From contig NZ_JBATVG010000022.1 in assembly GCF_049671645.1 (NCBI RefSeq), positions 1-64,000 of the forward strand: a stretch of DNA of 64,000 nucleotides. The letters run 5' to 3'. Source of the DNA: Castellaniella sp049671645 (GTDB lineage Bacteria > Pseudomonadota > Gammaproteobacteria > Burkholderiales > Burkholderiaceae_B). Positions within the stretch are counted from its first letter, which is position 1. Each line of letters opens with the position of its first letter. The position numbers and the translations under genes are program-made. The notes beneath the pieces were generated by a model, which made no database searches, was not told the DNA's origin, and was given only the letters and a program-made list of their open reading frames with translations. Shown here in pieces: positions 25,704-34,222 of the stretch.

Positions 25704-26861
25704 ATGATGTTGCTGAAGAAAATCGCTTTTGCCGCCGTTCTGGCCGCCGCCGCCAACGCGCAGGCCCAGGATCTGAAGATCGGCGTGATCCTGCCGTTGA
25801 CAGGGCCTTTCGCGGCCCATGGCCAACAGTTGGAAAACAGCATTCGCCTGTACATGCAGCAGCATGGCGACACCGTGGCCGGGCGCAAGATCCGGCTGAT
25901 CATCAAGGACGACACTGGCATCGCGCCCGCGGTCAGCAAGCGCCAGGCCCAGGAGCTTCTGGTCCGGGACAAGGTCGATCTGCTGGCCGGCTTCGGCATG
26001 ACGCCCTCGGCGTTTTCCGTCGCCCCCCTGGCGCAGGAGGCCAAGACCCCCATGGTGGTCATGAATGCGGCCACCTCGTCCATCACCACGAAATCGGACT
26101 ATATCGTCCGGACCTCGTTCACCCTGCCTCAGGTCACGACGCCGATTGCGGCCTGGTCGCTCAAGAACGGGATCAAGACGGTCTATACCATCGTTGCCGA
26201 CTATGGCCCCGGCCATGATGCCGAGGCGGAATTCACCAAGACCTTCACCGCGGGCGGGGGGAAGATCATCGGCCAGGTCCGCACGCCGGTCAATACGCCC
26301 GATTTCGCGCCCTTCCTGCAAAAGGCCAAGGATGCGAAGCCCGATGCGATCTTCGTCATGCTGCCGGCGGGCGAACAGGGCGTGGCATTTGTGAAAGGCT
26401 ATAAAGAGCGCGGCCTGGATACCGCCGGCATCCGCCTGGTGACGACCGGGGACCTGACGGACGAGGGCGTGATCGACGCGATGGGCGACGCGGCCCTGGG
26501 CATGATCACATCCTTTCATTATTCCCAGGCCCACGATTCGCCCGAGAACAAGGCTTACGTGCAGGGCTACGCCCAGGCGTATCCGGGGCACAGGCCGAAC
26601 TTCTGGACCGTCGGCGGCTATGACGGCATGCACGTCATCTACGAGGCGCTGCGCAAGACTCACGGCGATGCCGGCGGGGATGCATTCATGGCGGCCGTGA
26701 AGGGCATGAACTGGATGAGTCCGAGAGGCCCGGTCTCGATCGATCCGGACACCCGCGACATTATCCAGGATGTCTACATCCGCAAGGTCGAGCGGGTGGG
26801 CGCGGTCCTGCAGAACGTCGAATTCGACAAACTGGAGCACGTCAAGGACCCCGGGAAATAA
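25704..26861 (+). CDS. Branched-chain amino acid/aromatic-type ABC substrate-binding protein
   Basis: A 385-residue periplasmic Leu/Ile/Val-binding-type protein (Peripla_BP_6 family). The strong ribosome site AAAGGAGGAA precedes the ATG at 25704, and the signal peptide ends at ANAQAQ (about residue 21). The mature start DLKIGVILPLTGPFAAHGQQLENSIRLYMQQHG is characteristic. Members next to aromatic-acid genes often bind benzoate-like compounds. No matching permease or ATPase genes lie nearby, so it must share components encoded elsewhere. It ends the hydroxybenzoate-type cluster. Confidence 0.9.
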   Translation: MMLLKKIAFAAVLAAAANAQAQDLKIGVILPLTGPFAAHGQQLENSIRLYMQQHGDTVAGRKIRLIIKDDTGIAPAVSKRQAQELLVRDKVDLLAGFGMTPSAFSVAPLAQEAKTPMVVMNAATSSITTKSDYIVRTSFTLPQVTTPIAAWSLKNGIKTVYTIVADYGPGHDAEAEFTKTFTAGGGKIIGQVRTPVNTPDFAPFLQKAKDAKPDAIFVMLPAGEQGVAFVKGYKERGLDTAGIRLVTTGDLTDEGVIDAMGDAALGMITSFHYSQAHDSPENKAYVQGYAQAYPGHRPNFWTVGGYDGMHVIYEALRKTHGDAGGDAFMAAVKGMNWMSPRGPVSIDPDTRDIIQDVYIRKVERVGAVLQNVEFDKLEHVKDPGK

Positions 26862-26938
26862 TGCCGGAAGAAAGCCCCTGGCTTTCAGGAGCGGTAGGGC
26901 TTGCTTTTTCCCGCCAGATTGACCACAATAGCCTCAGC

Positions 26939-26962
26939 ACCCCGGTTTCGGCCGGGGTTTTT
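26939..26962 (+). terminator. Rho-independent terminator after the aromatic cluster
   Basis: CCCCGG-TTTCGG-CCGGGG followed by TTTTT (stem 26940-26957, T-run 26958-26962), about 80 bp after the binding-protein stop. A weaker hairpin GAAAGCC-CCT-GGCTTTC lies nearer the stop at 26870-26886. Confidence 0.85.
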
Positions 26963-26964
26963 CA

Positions 26965-27143
26965 CGAGTGAGCCTACTGCTTCTTCCGGCTTCGCGCAGG
27001 GAACTCAATCCCGCCGCCGGCGGCTGTGATCAGTCCACCGCGTAGGCCACTCGCGCTCAGTATCCCGGGCTGGAATCACGTTTCGAATCTGCCGGGGTAT
27101 GGCGACGGGGATTACCCCTGTCTTTACTTTTTCTTGTTGTCGG
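26965..27143 (+). other. Structured non-coding stretch upstream of greA
   Basis: This gene-free stretch begins with CGAGTGAGCCTAC (26965-26977), which pairs at a distance with GTAGGCCACTCG (27042-27053), leaving one bulged base. Inside are GGGA-ACTCAA-TCCC and the self-complementary GCCGCCGGCGGC. It looks like a closed multi-hairpin RNA domain. I do not recognise a riboswitch or known small RNA class. It could be part of the greA leader or a small RNA gene. Confidence 0.45.
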
Positions 27144-27170
27144 GCGCCCCTGCGCATGGGGCGTCTTTTT
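27144..27170 (+). terminator. Terminator-like attenuator just before greA
   Basis: GCGCCCC (27144-27150) and GGGGCGT (27158-27164) form a 7 bp stem (one G-U pair) followed by CTTTTT, ending 18 bases before the greA start codon. Its position inside the greA leader, rather than after a gene, suggests premature termination control. E. coli greA likewise has a leader terminator that yields a small RNA. Confidence 0.65.
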
Positions 27171-27188
27171 ACTTTGAGTCAGGAAATT

Positions 27189-27665
27189 ATGGCTGCGATC
27201 CCTTTGACAGCTCGTGGGGCCGAGCGTTTACAAGCCGAACTGCAACGTCTGAAGACGGTGGAACGCCCCGACGTCATCAATGCCATCGCCGAGGCGCGCG
27301 CGCAGGGCGATTTGTCTGAAAATGCCGAATACGATGCGGCCCGCGAACGTCAGGGCTTCATCGAGGGCCGCATCCAGGAACTGGAAGGCTCCTTGTCCAA
27401 TGCCCAGATCATCAATCCCGCCGATCTGGACGTCGAAGGCCAGGCCGTCTTTGGCGCAACCGTCGAGATTGAAGACCTGGAATCGGGCGAGCGCCTGACC
27501 TACCAGATCGTGGGTGACCTCGAAGCCGACATTCGCGCCAACATGATCTCGGTGTCCAGCCCGGTTGCGCGCGCCTTGATCGGCAAGAGCCAGGGCGACG
27601 TGGTCGAAGTCCGCGCGCCCGCCGGCGTGCGCGAATACGAGGTCTGTTCCGTCAGCTACCAATAA
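27189..27665 (+). CDS. greA: Transcript cleavage factor GreA
   Basis: A 158-residue protein, the standard GreA length. It binds the RNA polymerase secondary channel and stimulates cleavage of backtracked transcripts. The N-terminal coiled coil carries the acidic tip GDLSENAEYDAARERQ (about residues 40-55), and the C-terminal FKBP-like domain contains SPVARALIGKSQGDVVEV. AGGAAATT precedes the ATG at 27189; upstream in-frame starts would translate through the attenuator. It is followed by a strong two-way terminator shared with the convergent yhbY gene. Confidence 0.97.
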   Translation: MAAIPLTARGAERLQAELQRLKTVERPDVINAIAEARAQGDLSENAEYDAARERQGFIEGRIQELEGSLSNAQIINPADLDVEGQAVFGATVEIEDLESGERLTYQIVGDLEADIRANMISVSSPVARALIGKSQGDVVEVRAPAGVREYEVCSVSYQ

Positions 27666-27685
27666 GGCGGGCCGACAGGGACCGT

Positions 27686-27737
27686 AAAAGGCCCAGCCCC
27701 GGCATCAGGTCTGTCCTGATGCCGGGGCTGGGCTTTT
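27686..27737. terminator. Two-way terminator between greA and yhbY
   Basis: A very long hairpin has a left arm at 27686-27709 and a right arm at 27715-27737. They pair over 23 bp with a single bulged G around the loop TCTGT, starting AAAAG and ending CTTTT. The A-run and T-run at its base let it stop transcription from both sides. Confidence 0.93.
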
Positions 27738-27760
27738 GTGCAGGCCGGGCGGGCTTTGCG

Positions 27761-28381
27761 CTAGCGCGGGTTGCGGCTGCGCCGGGCGCCGGCGCGCAGC
27801 GACAGGGCGCTGCCGCTGCGGCGCGGGATGCCGTGGACGGAGTCCGTCGAGCGGCTGCCCCCGGCGGGCCGGGCGCGGCGGGTGGACGGCCGGCCCAGAG
27901 GTTCTTCCTGGCGGTTGCCTGGACGCGTCTCGGCCGGTCCGAAACCGGTCTTGCCGGAATGGTCGTCCCGTGCCTTGTGCGGCTTGCGGCTGGCGGGCTT
28001 GTCCGCCCCCGGGTGCGCCGCCTGTTTCTTGGGCACGTAGGGGTCGGATTTCTTACGCACCGCGCGGGTGATGTTGGCCGCCGCAGCCGCCGCCTGTTGC
28101 GCAAGCACGTCGGGCCGGTAGATAATCAGCGTTTTGCCTAGATGATGCACTGCAGCGCACGACAGCGCGTCGCAGATGGTTTCCAGCATGATTTCGCGGT
28201 CCGGGCGTTCGGCGCCCGCCACACGGACTTTGATCAGTTCGTGGGATGTCAGACTGCGGTCGATTTCACCCAGCACGGCGTCGGTCAGGCCTTTGTCGCC
28301 GATCAGGACGACAGGGTGCAGAGGGTGGGCAGCGGCTCGCAAGTCGCGGCGCTGCTGGGAGCTTAGTTCAAGTTTCGGCAT
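27761..28381 (-). CDS. yhbY: YhbY family RNA-binding (CRM domain) protein with long basic tail
   Basis: A 206-residue protein. Residues 1-97 are the YhbY/CRM domain linked to 50S ribosome assembly, with the family pattern LRAAAHPLHPVVLIGDKGLTDAVLGEIDRSLTSHELIKVRV. Typical YhbY is about 97 residues; here a second half of about 105 residues is added, rich in Arg, Pro, Gly and Ser (VRKKSDPYVPKKQAAHPGADK onward) and probably disordered and RNA-binding. The start is only 17 bp from the divergent rlmE start, so promoters must overlap the opposite coding region. Confidence 0.93.
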   Translation of the reverse strand: MPKLELSSQQRRDLRAAAHPLHPVVLIGDKGLTDAVLGEIDRSLTSHELIKVRVAGAERPDREIMLETICDALSCAAVHHLGKTLIIYRPDVLAQQAAAAAANITRAVRKKSDPYVPKKQAAHPGADKPASRKPHKARDDHSGKTGFGPAETRPGNRQEEPLGRPSTRRARPAGGSRSTDSVHGIPRRSGSALSLRAGARRSRNPR

Positions 28382-28398
28382 ACTGGAATTGTACGGGA

Positions 28399-29052
28399 AT
28401 GGCCAAGAAAAAATTCTCCAAAGCCTGGGTGCAGCGTCACATTCAGGACCCTTACGTCAAAATGGCGCAACAAAAGGGCTATCGCGCCCGCGCGGCCTTC
28501 AAGCTGACGGAGATCCTGGATACCGAAAAACTGCTGCGCCGGGGCGACGTCGTGGTCGATCTGGGCGCGACCCCGGGCAGCTGGTCGCAGATCGCGCGCG
28601 AACGGCTGCTGGCGGCGGGCGGCGTGATCGACGGGCGCATCATCGCCCTGGATATCCTGCCCATGGAGCCCATTGCCGGCGTGGAATTCATCCAGGGCGA
28701 TTTCCGCGAGGACGCGGTGCTGCAGCAGTTGCACGATTGCCTGCAGGGCCAGGCGGTGGATCTTGTGATTTCCGATATGGCCCCCAACTTATCCGGTGTG
28801 GCCTCGGCCGATTCCGCCCGGATCGCGCATGTGTGCGAATTGGCGCTGGAGTTTGCCTGCGGCCACCTGAAACCGGACGGAGCCTTGATCGTCAAGGCCT
28901 TCCATGGCAGCGGGTTTTCCCAGATCGTGCAGACCTTCAAGCAGCATTTCACGCGGGTCGTCGAACGCAAGCCCAAGGCTTCGCGGGGTGAATCCTCGGA
29001 AACCTTCCTGGTCGGCCAGGGGCTGAAAGCCCTACGGGAACCGGGCGCGTGA
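28399..29052 (+). CDS. rlmE: 23S rRNA 2'-O-methyltransferase RlmE (FtsJ/RrmJ)
   Basis: A 217-residue methyltransferase that modifies U2552 of 23S rRNA late in 50S assembly, using S-adenosylmethionine. The ATG at 28399 is chosen because the product then begins AKKKFSKAWVQRHIQDPYVK, as in known RlmE. The K-D-K-E catalytic set can be placed: Lys in RARAAFKL, SAM-binding DLGATPGSW, Asp in ISDMAPNLSG, Lys in IVKAFHGSGF. It lies upstream of ftsH as in many proteobacteria. Confidence 0.96.
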   Translation: MAKKKFSKAWVQRHIQDPYVKMAQQKGYRARAAFKLTEILDTEKLLRRGDVVVDLGATPGSWSQIARERLLAAGGVIDGRIIALDILPMEPIAGVEFIQGDFREDAVLQQLHDCLQGQAVDLVISDMAPNLSGVASADSARIAHVCELALEFACGHLKPDGALIVKAFHGSGFSQIVQTFKQHFTRVVERKPKASRGESSETFLVGQGLKALREPGA

Positions 29053-29182
29053 GGCAGCGCGAGCGGGCTGTGGCGGGGTAGTGGATTCAGGTAGAATGAA
29101 ATATTGACGGATTTGTCAGCTTGCTGTAATCGCGCATTCCCGCGCTGGCAGGCGGACATCAGCAAAACCCAGGAGATTTGCT

Positions 29183-31093
29183 TTGAACAACTCGTTTTCC
29201 AAGATCGCGGTCTGGCTGGTGATCGCGCTCGTGCTCTTTACGGTGTTCAAACAGTTCGACGGACGCCCGGTCTCCGGCAGCGACGCCGTGACCTACACGC
29301 AGTTCATGAACGATGCGCGTGCCGGCCGGATCAACAAGGTCGACATCCAGGGCGACACCATCTACGTCACGCCGGAATCCGGCCGTGCCTACAGCCTGAC
29401 TTCGCCGGGCGATCTGTGGATGGTGCCCGAACTGGTGAAAGACGGCGTGCAGGTGTCGGGCAAGGCCCGCGAAGAACCGTCCTTCCTGACCAGCCTGTTC
29501 ATTTCCTGGTTCCCGATGCTGCTGCTGATCGGGGTGTGGGTCTTCTTCATGCGCCAGATGCAGGGCGGCGGCAAGGGCGGGGCGTTCAGCTTCGGCAAGT
29601 CCCGCGCCCGCATGCTGGATGAAAACAACAACAACATCACTTTTGCCGACGTCGCCGGGTGCGACGAGGCCAAGGAAGACGTCCAGGAACTGGTCGATTT
29701 CCTGCGCGATCCGACCAAGTTCCAGCGCCTGGGCGGCCGCATTCCTCGCGGCGTGCTGATGGTCGGCCCTCCGGGGACCGGCAAGACGCTGCTGGCCAAG
29801 GCCATCGCGGGCGAAGCCAAAGTGCCTTTCTTCAGCATTTCCGGCTCCGACTTCGTCGAAATGTTCGTGGGCGTGGGCGCGGCGCGCGTGCGCGACATGT
29901 TCGAAAATGCCAAGAAACAATCCCCCTGCATCATCTTCATCGATGAAATCGACGCTGTGGGCCGCCAGCGCGGCGCCGGCCTGGGCGGGGGCAACGATGA
30001 ACGCGAACAGACCCTGAACCAGTTGCTGGTCGAGATGGACGGTTTCGAAACCGGCCAGGGGGTGCTGGTGGTCGCGGCCACGAACCGGCCCGATGTGCTG
30101 GACCCGGCCTTGCTGCGTCCGGGGCGTTTCGATCGCCAGGTGGTGGTGTCGTTGCCCGACATCCGCGGCCGCGAACAGATCCTGAAAGTCCACATGCGCA
30201 AGGTCCCCATCGCCCAGGACGTGGATGCCAATGTCCTGGCGCGGGGCACGCCCGGTTTCTCGGGGGCCGATCTGGCCAACCTGATCAACGAGGCGGCCCT
30301 GTTCGCCGCCCGGCGCAACGGCCGCACGGTCGACATGAACGACCTGGAAAAGGCCAAGGACAAGATCATCATGGGCGCCGAGCGCCGTTCCCTGATCATG
30401 CCCGAGGAAGAACGCCGCAACACCGCTTACCACGAATCCGGCCACGCGCTGGTGGCCCGCATGCTGCCGAAGACCGATCCGGTGCACAAGGTCACCATCA
30501 TTCCGCGCGGCCGCGCCCTGGGCGTGACCATGCAGTTGCCGGAAAACGACCGTTACAGCATGGATAAGGACCGCCTGCTGAACACCATCGCCGTGCTGTT
30601 TGGCGGGCGCATCGCCGAAGAAGTCTTCATGCACCAGATGACCACGGGGGCATCCAACGACTTCGAGCGCGCCACCGCCATCGCCCGCGATATCGTCACG
30701 CGCTACGGCATGACCGATTCCCTGGGGCCGGTCGTCTATGCCGAAAACGAGGGCGAGGTCTTCCTCGGACGCAGCGTGACCAAGACCACGCACGTGTCCG
30801 AAGCCACCATGCAGAAGGTCGATGCGGAAATCCGCAGCATCATCGATGAACAGTACAGCGTGGCCCGCAACCTGATCGAATCCAATCAGGACAAGATGCA
30901 TGCCATGGCCAATGCCCTGCTCGAATGGGAAACCATCGATGCGGAGCAGATCGACGACATCATGGCAGGCCGGCCTCCGCGCCCCCCGCGCTCGTCTTCG
31001 TCGGGCAATGGCGACAATACGCCGCATACGCCGCCGTCGGCCGGCCAGGCGGCCGCCAATCCGGACAAAGGCCCCGCCGCCACGCCCGTCTGA
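29183..31093 (+). CDS. ftsH: ATP-dependent zinc metalloprotease FtsH
   Basis: A 636-residue inner-membrane AAA+ protease that degrades misfolded membrane proteins and short-lived regulators as a hexamer. It has two N-terminal membrane helices (about 7-24 and 103-122) around a periplasmic domain, Walker A GPPGTGKT at 195-202, Walker B IIFIDEIDAVG, an SRH arginine pair in LLRPGRFDRQ, and the zinc site HESGH at 417-421. The C-terminus is Pro/Ser-rich. AGGAG precedes the ATG. A TAGAAT box at 29092-29097 is a possible promoter element in the 130 bp gap after rlmE. Confidence 0.98.
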   Translation: MNNSFSKIAVWLVIALVLFTVFKQFDGRPVSGSDAVTYTQFMNDARAGRINKVDIQGDTIYVTPESGRAYSLTSPGDLWMVPELVKDGVQVSGKAREEPSFLTSLFISWFPMLLLIGVWVFFMRQMQGGGKGGAFSFGKSRARMLDENNNNITFADVAGCDEAKEDVQELVDFLRDPTKFQRLGGRIPRGVLMVGPPGTGKTLLAKAIAGEAKVPFFSISGSDFVEMFVGVGAARVRDMFENAKKQSPCIIFIDEIDAVGRQRGAGLGGGNDEREQTLNQLLVEMDGFETGQGVLVVAATNRPDVLDPALLRPGRFDRQVVVSLPDIRGREQILKVHMRKVPIAQDVDANVLARGTPGFSGADLANLINEAALFAARRNGRTVDMNDLEKAKDKIIMGAERRSLIMPEEERRNTAYHESGHALVARMLPKTDPVHKVTIIPRGRALGVTMQLPENDRYSMDKDRLLNTIAVLFGGRIAEEVFMHQMTTGASNDFERATAIARDIVTRYGMTDSLGPVVYAENEGEVFLGRSVTKTTHVSEATMQKVDAEIRSIIDEQYSVARNLIESNQDKMHAMANALLEWETIDAEQIDDIMAGRPPRPPRSSSSGNGDNTPHTPPSAGQAAANPDKGPAATPV

Positions 31094-31114
31094 TCGGGCC
31101 GCTTTCGGATCCAT

Positions 31115-31969
31115 ATGTTCTCAACTCTTCAATGCGGGCGTTTCCAGCTGTCTCTGGAACGCCCGTTGGTCATGGGGATCGTCAATGTCACGCCCGATTC
31201 CTTTTCCGATGGCAATGCCCACTTCCGGGCGGATCAGGCGATCGCCCATGGCCTGCGTCTGATCCGGGAAGGCGCCGACCTGCTGGACATCGGCGGGGAA
31301 TCCACGCGACCGGGGGCGCAGGCCGTCCCGGCGAACGAGGAATGGCGCCGCATCCTGCCGGTGATCCAGGGCTTGCGCGATGGCGGCGTCCCGCTGTCGG
31401 TCGATACCTGCAAGGCGGACGTGATGCGTCGCGCCGTGCAGGCGGGGGCGGACATGATCAACGACATCAGCGGATTCGCGGCGCCGGACGCCGTGGATGC
31501 GGTGCGGGATGCCGGTTGCGCCCTGTGCTTGATGCACATGCGCGGCGAGCCCCGCACCATGCAGCAGGAACCCGTCTATGACGACGTGGTGGCCGAGGTC
31601 CGCGACTATCTGGCGGCCGGGGCGCGGCGCCTGCGCGATGCCGGCATCGCCGCCGAGCGCATCGTCCTGGACCCGGGGTTTGGCTTTGGCAAGACGGTGG
31701 CGCACAATTACGCCTTGCTGCGTCATTTGCCGCAGGTCATGGGGGGCGATTATCCCAGTCTGGTGGGGGTGTCGCGCAAGTCGATGATCGGCGCCGTGAC
31801 CGGGCGGCCCGCCGCCCAGCGCCTGGGCGGCAGTGTCGCGGCGGCGCTGGCGGGTGCGGCGCGGGGGGCCCATATTCTGCGGGTCCATGATGTGGCGGAT
31901 ACCGTGGATGCCCTGCGGGTCTGGGCGGCGGTGGAACAGCCGCATGTTGAACAAGGAGTCCGTGCATGA
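31115..31969 (+). CDS. folP: Dihydropteroate synthase
   Basis: A 284-residue TIM-barrel enzyme joining 4-aminobenzoate to dihydropterin pyrophosphate in folate synthesis, the sulfonamide target. The family signatures MGIVNVTPDSFSDG (about residues 20-33) and LDIGGESTRPGA (about 58-70) are intact, as are VSRKSMIG and the C-terminal RVHDVADTVDALRVW. It follows ftsH by 21 bp and overlaps glmM by 4 bp, matching the conserved ftsH-folP-glmM order. Confidence 0.97.
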   Translation: MFSTLQCGRFQLSLERPLVMGIVNVTPDSFSDGNAHFRADQAIAHGLRLIREGADLLDIGGESTRPGAQAVPANEEWRRILPVIQGLRDGGVPLSVDTCKADVMRRAVQAGADMINDISGFAAPDAVDAVRDAGCALCLMHMRGEPRTMQQEPVYDDVVAEVRDYLAAGARRLRDAGIAAERIVLDPGFGFGKTVAHNYALLRHLPQVMGGDYPSLVGVSRKSMIGAVTGRPAAQRLGGSVAAALAGAARGAHILRVHDVADTVDALRVWAAVEQPHVEQGVRA

Positions 31970-33306
31970 GTGCGCGCAAATATTTTGGGACCGACGGGGT
32001 CCGCGGCGTAGTGGGTGGCGAGCGCATCAATGCGGAATTCGCCCTGCGCCTGGGCTACGCGGCCGGCCGTGTGTTGGCCCAGGGAGCAGTCACGGCGGGT
32101 CGCCCGACCGTCGTCATCGGAAAGGACACGCGGATTTCCGGCTATATGCTGGAATCCGCCCTGGAGGCCGGGCTTTCGGCGGCCGGGGTCGACGTGTTGC
32201 TGGCGGGGCCGATTCCGACGCCCGCCGTGGCCTATCTGACCCGGGCCTGGCGTCTGGCCGCCGGCATCGTCATCAGCGCGTCGCACAATCCGCACTATGA
32301 CAACGGCATCAAGTTCTTTTCCTCGGGCGGCACCAAGCTGCCCGACGATACCGAAGCCGCCATCGAGGCCATGCTGGAGCAGCCCGTGGGCTGCGCGGAT
32401 TCCGCCGGACTGGGGCGGGCGCGGCGCATCAATGACGCCGCCGGGCGTTACATCGAATTCTGCAAGAGCACCTTTCCCAACGAACTGGACCTGCAAGGCC
32501 TGAAGATCGTGGTCGATGCCGCCCATGGGGCGGCCTATCACATCGCGCCCCACGTCTTTCGCGAATTGGGGGCCGATGTCAGCGCCATCGGCTGCGAACC
32601 GGACGGTTTCAACATCAATGAGAAGGTCGGGGCCACTCATCCCGAGACTCTGGCGGCGGCCGTCGCGGCCCAGGGGGCCGATTTCGGCGTTGCGCTGGAT
32701 GGCGATGCCGATCGCTTGCAGATGGTGGATGCCGCCGGGCGTCTGTATAACGGCGACGAACTGTTGTATGCCATCGTCAGGGATCGGGCGAAATCTCATC
32801 CCATCGACGGCGTGGTCGGTACGCTGATGACGAATTTCGGTCTGGAACGACGCTTGAAGGAGTTGCGCATTCCCTTCGAACGCGCCCAGGTCGGCGACCG
32901 CTACGTGCTGGAACTGCTGCGCCAGCATGGCTGGCTGTATGGCGGCGAAAGTTCCGGCCATCTCTTGTGCCTGGACAAGCACACCACGGGCGACGGCATC
33001 GTCGCGGCCTTGCAGGTGCTGGCTGCGGTGCGTCATGCGCAGATGCCGCTGGCGGCCTTGGTGGCCGACTTGAAGATGTATGCGCAAAAGATGGTCAATG
33101 TGCCGCTGGCGCCGGGCCTGGACTGGAAATCGCATGCCGGCTTGCAGGCTGCCTCGCAGGCGGTGCGCGAGACGCTGGGCGAGCGGGGGCGGGTGCTGAT
33201 CCGCGCTTCCGGCACCGAACCCAAGCTGCGTCTGATGGTCGAGGCCGATGATGCCCTGCTTGCCGATGAAGGCGTGCGTCAGCTCGTGGCCGTCAAATTG
33301 ACCTGA
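31966..33306 (+). CDS. glmM: Phosphoglucosamine mutase
   Basis: A 446-residue alpha-D-phosphohexomutase converting glucosamine 6-phosphate to glucosamine 1-phosphate for peptidoglycan and LPS precursors. It shows the N-terminal KYFGTDGVRG, the phosphoserine loop ISASHNPHYDNGIKFF (about residue 104), the metal loop ALDGDADRLQM (about 245), the sugar loop GGESSGH and the phosphate loop IRASGTEPKLRLMVE. It overlaps folP by ATGA, so the two are translationally coupled. Confidence 0.98.
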   Translation: MSARKYFGTDGVRGVVGGERINAEFALRLGYAAGRVLAQGAVTAGRPTVVIGKDTRISGYMLESALEAGLSAAGVDVLLAGPIPTPAVAYLTRAWRLAAGIVISASHNPHYDNGIKFFSSGGTKLPDDTEAAIEAMLEQPVGCADSAGLGRARRINDAAGRYIEFCKSTFPNELDLQGLKIVVDAAHGAAYHIAPHVFRELGADVSAIGCEPDGFNINEKVGATHPETLAAAVAAQGADFGVALDGDADRLQMVDAAGRLYNGDELLYAIVRDRAKSHPIDGVVGTLMTNFGLERRLKELRIPFERAQVGDRYVLELLRQHGWLYGGESSGHLLCLDKHTTGDGIVAALQVLAAVRHAQMPLAALVADLKMYAQKMVNVPLAPGLDWKSHAGLQAASQAVRETLGERGRVLIRASGTEPKLRLMVEADDALLADEGVRQLVAVKLT

Positions 33307-33379
33307 TCGCATCCTGTCTCATGGGTGACATATTGTTCGGGCACAATCGTCTCCACCTTACGGAACCCTGGAGATCTTC

Positions 33380-34165
33380 ATGCTGGCCTGCCATCCCTTG
33401 CCGCAAGCGGTGCCCATGGAACAGATAGATTGGCCGGGGGTCGAGGCCGGCGGCCTGACCCTGAGCATCGCCCGCACGCCGTCCGAACTGGAAGCGCTGC
33501 AGCGCTTGCGCTTCCGGGTGTTCACCGAAGACATGGGCGCCCATTTTCCCCAGGCCGAAGGCGACCGGGACGTGGACCATTTCGATCCCTGGTGCGTGCA
33601 TTTCATGGTGCGGGACATCCGGACCCGGAGGGTCGTGGGCACCTATCGCCTGCTGACGCCGGAAGCGGCCGCGCGGGCGGGCAGCTATTATTCCGAATCC
33701 GAATTCGACCTGGAACCGCTGCGGGCTTTGCGCCCCTGGCTGGTGGAGGTCGGGCGGTCCTGCATCGACGCGGAATTCCGCCACGGCACGGCCATCATGT
33801 TGCTGTGGTCGGCCCTGAGCCAGGTCATGATGCAGGGCGGCTACCGCTACATGCTGGGCTGCGCCAGCGTCAGCCTGCGCGATGGCGGGGCCACCGCGTC
33901 CGAGGTCTGGCGTCGGGCTCAGGCGCTGATGGACCGCCGCCCCGAGGTGCCGCGCATCCAGGCCCTGCATCCCTATCCGGTGGACCGCCTCGACAGCACG
34001 CTGCCGGCGCGGGTGCCGCCCTTGATCAAGGGCTATCTGAAGCTGGGCGCGACCATCTGCGGGGCGCCGGCCTGGGATCCGGATTTCCATACCGCCGATT
34101 TCCCCATCCTGCTGGATCTGGAATGGCTGGACGCCCGCTATCGCCGGCATTTCGGCATGGTGTGA
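33380..34165 (+). CDS. GNAT-fold N-acyltransferase, OlsB-like
   Basis: A 261-residue member of the Acetyltransf_5 group (OlsB ornithine-acyl-ACP N-acyltransferase, also annotated hemolysin-like). The typical LRFRVFTEDMGAHFPQAEGDRDVDHFDPWCVHFMVRD (about residues 40-76) and VEVGRSCIDAEFRHGTAIMLLW (about 121-142) are clear. OlsB makes lyso-ornithine lipid, a phosphorus-free membrane lipid used under phosphate limitation, which would fit its place next to ppx, ppk and the pst operon. No olsA-like gene is adjacent, so the role is inferred. Confidence 0.8.
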   Translation: MLACHPLPQAVPMEQIDWPGVEAGGLTLSIARTPSELEALQRLRFRVFTEDMGAHFPQAEGDRDVDHFDPWCVHFMVRDIRTRRVVGTYRLLTPEAAARAGSYYSESEFDLEPLRALRPWLVEVGRSCIDAEFRHGTAIMLLWSALSQVMMQGGYRYMLGCASVSLRDGGATASEVWRRAQALMDRRPEVPRIQALHPYPVDRLDSTLPARVPPLIKGYLKLGATICGAPAWDPDFHTADFPILLDLEWLDARYRRHFGMV

Positions 34166-34222
34166 ACCGCCCCCGGCGCCTGGCGCTGCAGAGGGTCTGT
34201 CGGCCGGTGCTCCGGCGCGTCT

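Noticed and set aside
26965..27060. Cobalamin riboswitch or 6S RNA upstream of greA
   Set aside because: Pieces such as GGGAA...TCCC and GCCACT look suggestive, but the order of the conserved boxes does not match, and greA is not a B12-regulated gene.
29159..31114. 651-codon ORF antisense to ftsH
   Set aside because: Same codon-phase shadow effect opposite an unmistakable gene.
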